From Acanthosoma haemorrhoidale (taxonomy: Eukaryota; Arthropoda; Insecta; Hemiptera; Acanthosomatidae): DNA of 64,000 nucleotides. Both the position numbers and the translations under genes were made by a program. The notes under the pieces are model-generated. The model was not told the origin of the DNA, did no database searches, and saw only the letters and a program-made list of their open reading frames with translations. The stretch covers positions 111,551,138 to 111,615,137 of the forward strand of contig OV884014.1 in NCBI GenBank assembly GCA_930367205.1. The letters run 5' to 3'. Positions 57,105 to 64,000 of this stretch are shown piece after piece (within the stretch, counting starts at the first letter, position 1; each line of letters opens with the position of its first letter).

Positions 57105-58080
57105 TTCGCTTATAAGTAATTGTAACTAGCCTAACTACTAGTCAATGAACCTGTCCCTTCATACAATAATTATGAAGTGTATTTATTTACTCTATGTTGT
57201 TACGTTGATATTATTAAGAGGTTAGCTTGGCTTGTATCAGCTGATGATGAATTATGTCTCCATTTAGAGTTTGTAGAGCTTATTGTTTCAGGTGCACAGG
57301 GGGTTTCCCCACTTCTCAACTCACCATTATAGCATAGGCCATGTGATCATAAATAGGTTTTTTTTCTATCGACACTAAATATAAACTATTTTATTATCAT
57401 TGAATTTATATATGAATGTCATCATATTAAGTAGCGGATAAATAATCTCAGGCATACTAAAGGTACTCTCTACCCACGAGAGCTCTTATTTTCTCCACCT
57501 CCTATAGTAAGGGCATTGATCTCAAATTAAACTCTATTGTGGACGCTTCTAATAGTTCCAACCATTCAACAGTTGCCATAGCATACTGCAACAGTTGTGG
57601 GTGTGTTTCCTGGATTTTTTTAAGTGGGAACTATGTTGCAAAATAATTACGGTCTATTAGTCTCCAAAATATGCTTATATTTCGTATCATAAAGACCAAC
57701 GTTACCCCATCATATCTACCATTTTTTTCAAGTACATAAGAAAAAAATATATATTGTGCTGCTGGCATTATTGTAATAGATTCGGTCGGTACCGCTGATG
57801 TGAGGGGTGATCAAGAATTTTGAGACACGGCTATGAAAATATTAGAAATACTATCGTTTTTAAATGAGTATAGTTTTATGTTGTTAGTCCAGCTATTATT
57901 TATATTTATTAATAATTAACAGCATAATAAAAAAAACAGCAGGATAAAAATTTTTTTATAAATAAATAAGTAAAGTTAAGACTAAAATTCATAATTTCAA
58001 AGTTAGTATTGCTATGAAAACATGCTGCAATAACGCTCACACGGAGCATCACCTTTTATAAAACGTTTCTTCACGATATA
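57105..58080 (+). repeat. Repeat-F copy 2
   Basis: Longest copy of Repeat-F, starting 5 bp after the fold-back element. It contains the 57350-57525 segment missing from copy 1 (CTATTTTATTATCATTGAAT, GAGAGCTCTTATTTTCTCC). That segment and about 60 bp before it recur inverted at 58955-59200. No terminal inverted repeats or codons found; type unknown. Confidence 0.75.
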
Positions 58081-58954
58081 GTATATATTAATACTCATCA
58101 CCCACGCCCTATTTTACTCAAATTCGGTGGACGGTAGTGAAATTCATTCATGGATTGAAACCTAAAGATCTCCTCTGTTTCTTTTTCATCATTTGTAATA
58201 AGCTACATAGGAAATTCTGAGGCTAATATGTGCAGGAGACATAACATATCGGAATGCCATCTATTATTGATAAATGTAATGAAAACGTCAAAGCCGATAG
58301 CCCGACAGTTAATAACCCATATCTGAATTCTCTGGAGCTATTAAATCCCTTATAACCATATTCATCGAACCGATCGAGTATTGGATCGTTTGTAATTAAA
58401 TCATTTATAAAATGTGCAAATTTCAAATTTTTTTTTTTTTTTAGTAAAAGTTGTAAAATTTAATTTAGAAAAAAATATATAAAAAATGCTGAATAAACTA
58501 AGAAAGAAATCTACTTAAATAGGAAATTTCAAAAAGTATGGAAACTTTAATCTAAAATTTATTTTAAGAAAACACGCACATGTACTATGCATTATGTATT
58601 AGTGAGTCAGAAACACTTTAGTCGAAAGTTTTAGAATTGTTTTCTCTGAAACAGCTCAATGAGGCAGACGTATGGTACCACTCCCTCAGCTTAGTAAAAC
58701 GCAAATTGACAAAATACAAGAGGTTAATAGCATGAAAACGGATATAGTGTAGAGGTGATGCAAAATGAGTTAGCCACAACAAAGACATTAATAAATGCAT
58801 TAAGTACATAAATGAGTTCCTCCAGTTGTTCCATATTGCAGTAAGTGTACAAGGATCAGGCTGACAATGCCTGGTGGTTTGGACCTCACGAATCCCCAGT
58901 GAATAAGGCAGGTTGCAGGGATTAAGTCAAGGAGTGCCGGATCAGGACTATGAG
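58081..58954. other. Unique sequence, nothing recognised
   Basis: AT-rich with a T run at 58429-58442; no gene. The last 100 bp (58850-58954) are GC-raised. Confidence 0.4.
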
Positions 58955-59200
58955 ATCATTGCCCTTATTATAGGAGGTGGAGAAAATAAGAGCTCTCGTG
59001 GTTGTAAAGTACCTTTAGTATGCCTGAGAGTATTTATCCGCTACTTATATATGATCATATTCATATATAAATTCAATGATAATAAAATAGTTTATATTTA
59101 GTGTCGATAGAAAAAAAAACTATTTATGATCACATGGCCTATACTATAATGGTAATGTGAGTTGAGAAGTTGGGAAACCCCTGTGCACCTGGAGCAATAT
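58955..59200 (-). repeat. Repeat-F inverted partial copy
   Basis: Reverse complement of about 57290-57525 (GATCACATGGCCTATACTAT; AATAAGAGCTCTCGTGG). With copy 2 it forms an inverted repeat about 1.4 kb apart. The plus frame 58913-59101 is a by-product. Confidence 0.75.
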
Positions 59201-59813
59201 AAGTCTTAAACCTTCTAAAATAAAAAAAAACCTATGGCACTTTATACCAAGGGAGACATGTCCAAAATTGGTTTCCGTTATCGAAACCTAAGTGACCGGT
59301 ACAAAATACAAAAAAACAGCTAGTTTCCTTTAAAAGCACACGTTCTAAAAAAAAAAAAAATCATTTGAAGAAGAAACGCTGTTGCCTGAATACGCAATAA
59401 ACTAAGAGATGGATATACCGTTTGATCCTAGATTCCCTCTGAAGCGACCCGGAGATTACGTTAGGATGAAGTGAATGTGAAGATATCTCGAAGAACGCCC
59501 TTGCAGAGATATCTATGATGAATGCCATCTTTGTGGAGCCTCAGGCGAACCAGTGAGGAATGCATAATACTGATAATTGCCGGCTGCATTCTGCATAAAC
59601 ATGCTTATCACTTGTCTGTCTGCCTGTCTCGATCCATGTATCATCAGAGATAGACTTATGATAATGGCATGCTACAAATCGTCCCCAGGTCTTCATTATC
59701 TCTGGGCGAGTCTACAATCGAGATAAGAGCGAGACAAAGAATGCATAATAATAAGTGAATAATTATCAAGAGGTTATGTGTATGAATGACTCTATGTCAA
59801 TAGAAGAAATACA
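59201..59813. other. Unique, GC-raised sequence
   Basis: 59400-59750 is non-repetitive with Smad-like GTCTGTCTGCCTGTCTCG and several GATA-type AGATAAG/CTTATC sites. Possible enhancer; no gene. Confidence 0.35.
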
Positions 59814-60325
59814 ACGATCTTAATATACCCTACATTCTTGAACTCATCCCTTCCAAGTTCATGAAATTCCATAGTAACCTATGAAACCACCCTAATCCCC
59901 TAGCACAGTCATTGCACTGCACCACTCATCCCTATAATCCTCCTCGGAGACTGAAACGGTTGTGGCCTCGTGACCTGCTGTAAATGCGTGACAGTGGGAG
60001 TCCTGGCAATAGCCATGTCTCCAATCATGTCCTGAGCGTATGTGGCTCTCGCGCTCTTCGTCTGCCTCCACTACCTCGTATCCAGTGACGCTGCTGACGG
60101 AGAAGCATGGGGGACTTCCCAACACTGCGCTTCGTCTTTTGCATGCGAGGGAGGTGGCAACCATGTATACTTGGGAGGTCTCTGGGCTGTTTGTAAGTAT
60201 AGTATGAATGAGCGAGTGAATGAATGACGAATTGTAAATACTGTATGAATGAGAACATTTATCTCAATTACTTATTGCCTAATAAGGCAGATTGTAATTT
60301 TAGGACAATAAAGAAGTTAAGTATA
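59814..60325 (+). mobile_element. LINE-C 3' end copy
   Basis: Starts at codons for LNIPYILELIPSKFMKFHSN, passes the ORF end and covers the 3' UTR to TTTTAGGACAATAAAGAAGT and an A-rich tail. Sister copy of 53887-54262. A 22-bp duplication at GAATGAATGACGAATTGTAA distinguishes it. Confidence 0.92.
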
Positions 60326-61307
60326 AAAAAATTAATAAGAAATACAATATATAAGCACGCATCGTCATCACCACGCTAAAATCTATGTGATCGCCCCTTA
60401 CAAACAAAGCACCGAGTACACAGTTAACTTGGGGGTCACTCCCGGGTAAGATGGACCCCTCTGGTACAGTACAAGGTGTGAGCGAAAATGAATATCTTTG
60501 TGTAGCTCCTTCATTACGTACAACACACTTTACCACGGGAGCAAGTTTCCACCAATTTTTCGTGTTAGTTATTTGTTTATTTATTGTTTATTTTTCTTAG
60601 AAATTTATTCTATTCTTCAACTGTACAGTACAAGAACTGGACATACTCCAGTATGGCGATATATAGGTCTGAGGTAATCGAGGCCTGGCGACAAGATAGC
60701 GTGCAGTTATAAAATGTATTTACTTCAATGCAAGTGTCAACATTTTTTATGTAAAGTAAGCACTATACGAGTTCCGCACTCATAACTTTTCCATGTTTAG
60801 GCTTAGAAAGAAAATGTTTTCCAGGGCTTAGAAAGTTTTATGTCTAGGCTTAGCGACCGTACTTCATAACATTTCGCAATGTCCGCTTTTAAATTCCAAA
60901 ATAGTCACCATTGAAGTTCTAAGCCCCGGAAGTAGATTGTGAATACATTGTATCATACTACAGCAATTCAACTTATGATTAATCAGTTCAACTATTGCTT
61001 TCCTCCGTGCTCTAAATCCCACCAAGTTAACTTCGGCAGCTGTTAAGATATTCACCTGCACTCGAAAGAAAAGCGAGCTGGAGTGATCGATGACTATCAG
61101 TGCTTGATGGTCAAGTTTGAGTTCTTGGTTCAGACACATAAAGTTCACGAGAGAACTTACTTTTTCAAAGAACTTATCGCAGAGTGCTTCGTGCACATGT
61201 TCTTACTTTCTCGAATAGAATATCTCAATTTATATGTGTGCTTATATATATATGAATGTGGCACGCTATTTACCCACGTGACTGACAGTATAGCCAAATG
61301 TCTCCCA
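60326..61307. other. Unique sequence, nothing recognised
   Basis: No repeat shared with the window. GCTTAGAAAGAAAATGTTTT / GGGCTTAGAAAGTTTTATG / GGCTTAGCGACC near 60800-60855 is a short irregular tandem repeat. The plus frame 61083-61541 only becomes meaningful at its LINE-A end. Confidence 0.4.
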
Positions 61308-61581
61308 CATTTCCAGAATGGGATCATGCGAAAAGTGGTCCGACATACCTCTCTCGAGAGGTTAAAGAACGCTGACCTGCACCCGTTGCTTGGTTTGCCG
61401 TCGGTGGGTGAGTTCATCCGCTGGAGACACATCAAGTTTTTTGATTCGTTGCAGCACCTCACAAACCCAGTGTTTAACACTATGACCCCACCACCCCTCC
61501 CACATCGATGGCAACAGACTGTCAGGGAAAAATTAGGATAAGAATTAGTATGTAAGTTAGTTTTAAGTTTGATCAAAAAGG
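61308..61581 (+). pseudogene. LINE-A ORF2 C-terminus, longest reach
   Basis: Reads FQNGIMRKVVRHTSLERLKN, then ADLHPLLGLPSVGEFIRWRH, IKFFDSLQHLTNPVFNTMTP and PPLPHRWQQTVREKLG with the stop at 61539-61541. It extends further toward the RT domain than any other LINE-A copy here and confirms the jockey-type FQN-x-x-x-R pattern. The frame is intact. The 3' UTR breaks off after GATCAAAAAGGT (61581), so the 3' end was deleted. The open frame seems to begin at 61083 only because the unrelated upstream DNA has no stop. Confidence 0.88.
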
Positions 61582-61899
61582 TACTACTTTGATATTTGAT
61601 ACTGGCTAGAACTACAAGCTCACCAATGCGTTTAATTTTTACAAAATTTATTCGTTTTAATCTAAAACTTTAACTTAAAATAAAAAGTACGGAATTCCAG
61701 TAATTATCTCAATATTTTTCACGAGTATCCCATTTATTTTTTCCATAATTCAAGAATAGTATACTTATTTCGTTTAATTCCCGTTCGGACAACCAGTATG
61801 TATTGATCCGGAAGCTAATGTATCCCAATATCTTCACACATCTCACTCACTCAAGAGCTTTTCCCGCCTATTAATTATTTCATCATACCGTCTGAGATA

Positions 61900-62243
61900 T
61901 TTTAACACTATAGCCCCACCACCCCTCCCGCATCGATGGCAGCAGACTCTCGGGGAAAAATTATGTTAAGAATTAGTATGTAAGTTAGTTTTAAGTTTGA
62001 TTAAAAAGGTGAGCCCCGTCACCTTTATTAGTCAGTTTAGTCCAGCCACGTATAATGTGTATCATTATACTTGTTAATTCATTATATAATTTTTTATAAA
62101 ATAACAAAACCTGTATATAATGTAGCGACGCTACAAGGAAATACAAAAATAATTTGTAAATAGATTCGCCTGAGGTTCTATAGTTGTATAGAATTATCTC
62201 TAAATTTGAAGGGGCTATGGGAAAAAAAAAAAAAGAAAAAAAA
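61900..62243 (+). mobile_element. LINE-A 3' end copy
   Basis: A second LINE-A copy 320 bp downstream in the same orientation, starting in VFNTIAPPPLPHRWQQTL and ending GGGGCTATGGG with an A-rich tail (62222-62243). The two neighbours overlap in consensus, so they are separate insertions, not one split element. Confidence 0.9.
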
Positions 62244-63667
62244 GTGAATGGAAAAAATGATTGGCAAAGGCCATTGCAGGAGGGAGTGCTTTAGGTTCTA
62301 GATCAATTCAGCTTGGGAGCTCAGTCGTATTTAAAACTCAAAGGAATTGTGAGATAAGAAGAAGTTCAGTATTATGGAGTTTATATTTTGGCGTGAATAT
62401 AACTAAATCCGAATCAATTTGGTTTTATTGACTTATCAAGAGTAATAATTATATTTAATGAAAATTGATATATCAAACAATAATTCGAAGACCATTTAGA
62501 GTTCTAGTGAGTGCGGTGTACATTCAGCAATACTGGAGACCCAGCGAAAACATGGCAGTAGACATCTGAGACTAATTGATAAATAAATGTTTGTGCAATA
62601 AAAAATTAACTAAAACCAAGTGAATCATAAAATTTACAAGGTTTATAGACGTATGGATGCAGTCCCAAGAATGTAAAATTTCAGATTTCCCCCAAAAAAA
62701 TTAGCAATGAACATTTTATATTAATGAGCTACAGTAAGTGTTTGTGTTGGGGTTGAGGGTGAGTGGCAGTCGTAAAAAAACAAAAACGGGAGAAAAACGA
62801 CTCAAGGCTAGAGTGGGCCCTTTGTGCAGCGGACCAGGTGCCGGGTGTTCCTGATAGCACTACCTGGGCAGAAGTAATGGAGTACGAGAGCACAACAATC
62901 CATTCTTGTGGAGGCACCGCACCACTACAGTTCATTATCCCGAGGGTGCTCAGGTAGCCTGAGGGATAAAGGGGAGACTTAAACGGCTGTCCGCGGGCAG
63001 CAAGCAGAAGGGGGTCAACTGTAGCGCTGAAGAGCTACACGGGAGGCCGTGAGGAATACGAAATGGGATATGGCACGGGCTCCATTGATCAGTGTCTTCG
63101 GGGAGCAGCTGGCGGTTCCTACCTCAAGAGGATGGTGGTCTTTGTGGGGGCTGAAGAAATACTATTCATAAATAACTGAGCTACAATACTATTCTCAAGA
63201 GTAGCACTCCAAAAAGACACCTGGTATGTTAATATTTACACTGTGTCAAAATCAAATTTTTTCTAAAGTTTTCTCATTCCTGATTATTGTGTTCCGTGGA
63301 GTTTGTCGTATAATTCATAAAAATAACCAATTTGGGTGCAAATGGTAAATATTCCTTCATTAGTCTATACAGCCTCCCCCAAACACAAAAAAACACGTCT
63401 TCCTACATGAGGTGGCAAAAATGATTTTTATACATCATAGTTTTGTAAATGGTTTCATACTTAACAAAGTACCCTTGTAATATAATATTTATTTACGATT
63501 TAAAATTTTATATAATTTTTTTTAATAGTGTTGTTTCGACTATAATTTGTTTGAATTTTATTCCTAGGGATGCCTAAATTGGCGAAACATCCGATGTTGA
63601 TAAAATATCATAAACAAAATATAGTCAGAGAAACCTATAAGGTATTTTACAAAGTGACAATTTTGTT
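62244..63667. other. Unique sequence with a GC-raised block
   Basis: 62750-63150 is the most GC-rich stretch of the right end and non-repetitive. The plus frame 62763-62957 is open and unrecognised (EWALCAADQVPGVPDSTTWA) and lacks splice or start context. The rest is AT-rich. Confidence 0.4.
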
Positions 63668-63970
63668 ATGAGAAAACTACAATCTGCCTCATTGGGCAAT
63701 AAGTAATTGTGATAAATGTTTTCATTCGTAACATAATTACAATTTTCATTCACTCGCTCATTCATACAGTATTAACAAACAGCCCAGACACCTCCCAAAT
63801 CCACACATAATTGTCACCTGCCTCGCATGGGAAAGAGGAAGCGGAGTCTCGGGAAGTCCCCCACGCTCCTCCGTCAGCTGCGAGAGCCACAGACGCTCAT
63901 TACAGACAGGACATAATTGAGGAAACTGCTCATTGCCAGGACTCCCACTGTTACAGATTTATAGCAGGTC
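63668..63970 (-). mobile_element. LINE-C 3' UTR fragment at the window end
   Basis: Minus-strand LINE-C 3' UTR, from the polyadenylation side CTACAATCTGCCTCATTGGG through CATTCACTCGCTCATTCAT to TTACAGATTTATAGCAGG. A small internal deletion removes the sequence between CCGTCAGCTG and CGAGAGCC. It breaks at about 63970. Confidence 0.88.
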
Positions 63971-64000
63971 TCTTATGAAAGCGAAGAAATCTTTCACTTT

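Noticed and set aside
61083..61307. N-terminal half of a 152-codon frame ending in LINE-A
   Set aside because: The upstream half has random-looking composition with hydrophobic AT-driven stretches; only the LINE-A part is meaningful, so no fusion gene is claimed.
1..64000. CRISPR array, operons, riboswitches or bacterial terminators
   Set aside because: No regularly spaced repeats with unique spacers and no dense gene order. The tandem repeats present have no spacers, and the sequence is eukaryotic in all respects.

Overview
The window looks like nuclear DNA of an arthropod, most likely an insect. It is AT-rich and gene-poor, has no bacterial-style operons, and is packed with decayed non-LTR retrotransposons, mariner and pogo transposons, tRNA-derived fragments, satellites and homopolymer tracts. 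An insect is favoured by jockey-type LINEs, several mariner lineages and one promoter-like island with DRE, E-box, ETS and YY1/Pho motifs. I cannot name the species. Almost every open frame of 60-150 codons is either a piece of a transposon or chance; no complete host protein gene is visible. Family names used here (LINE-A to LINE-E, Repeat-E, Repeat-F) are my own labels.

Repeat families. LINE-C is a jockey-clade LINE. Its best copy (8503-10334, minus) keeps most of the reverse transcriptase and the whole C-terminus, and about a dozen truncated 3' copies are scattered across the window. LINE-A has a characteristic C-terminus and a 3' UTR ending in poly(A), in about ten copies; the youngest (22904-23410) has a 58-base poly(A) and a perfect 10-bp target duplication. 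LINE-B, LINE-D and LINE-E are further 3' ends. DNA transposons are a pogo/Tigger deletion derivative (5297-6312), a TA-flanked mariner (25263-26115), a mariner inserted inside a LINE-A copy (33269-34381), a mariner relic (about 30150-30495) and two fold-back structures built from inverted mariner 3' halves (36504-37273 and 56317-57100). A 653-bp solo LTR (18786-19438) sits in an older repeat whose uninterrupted sister copy is also in the window.

Nesting gives a relative history. Repeat-E was hit by LINE-B in one copy and by the LTR in the other. A satellite array was split by LINE-C. LINE-A at 33155-34626 was later split by mariner. LINE-B near 46.1 kb appears split by an inverted LINE-D end.

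Host signal is sparse. (1) A promoter-like island at 11980-12134 (plus) ends in a start codon inside a YY1/Pho motif, followed by nine codons and a consensus splice donor. (2) On the minus strand there is a possible first exon ending ATG then GTGAGT at 56080, a near-ideal zero-length (recursive) splice site at 39126/39127 and a 92-bp candidate exon at 37531-37622. These would fit long introns, but none can be proved from sequence alone. Several GC-raised, non-repetitive islands (around 2.3-2.5, 4.5-4.9, 10.7-10.9, 20.5, 37.5-37.9, 40.0-40.5, 43.6-43.9, 45.1-45.4, 52.4-52.8, 55.5-56.2, 59.4-59.75 and 62.7-63.1 kb) are the best places to look for conserved regulatory DNA.
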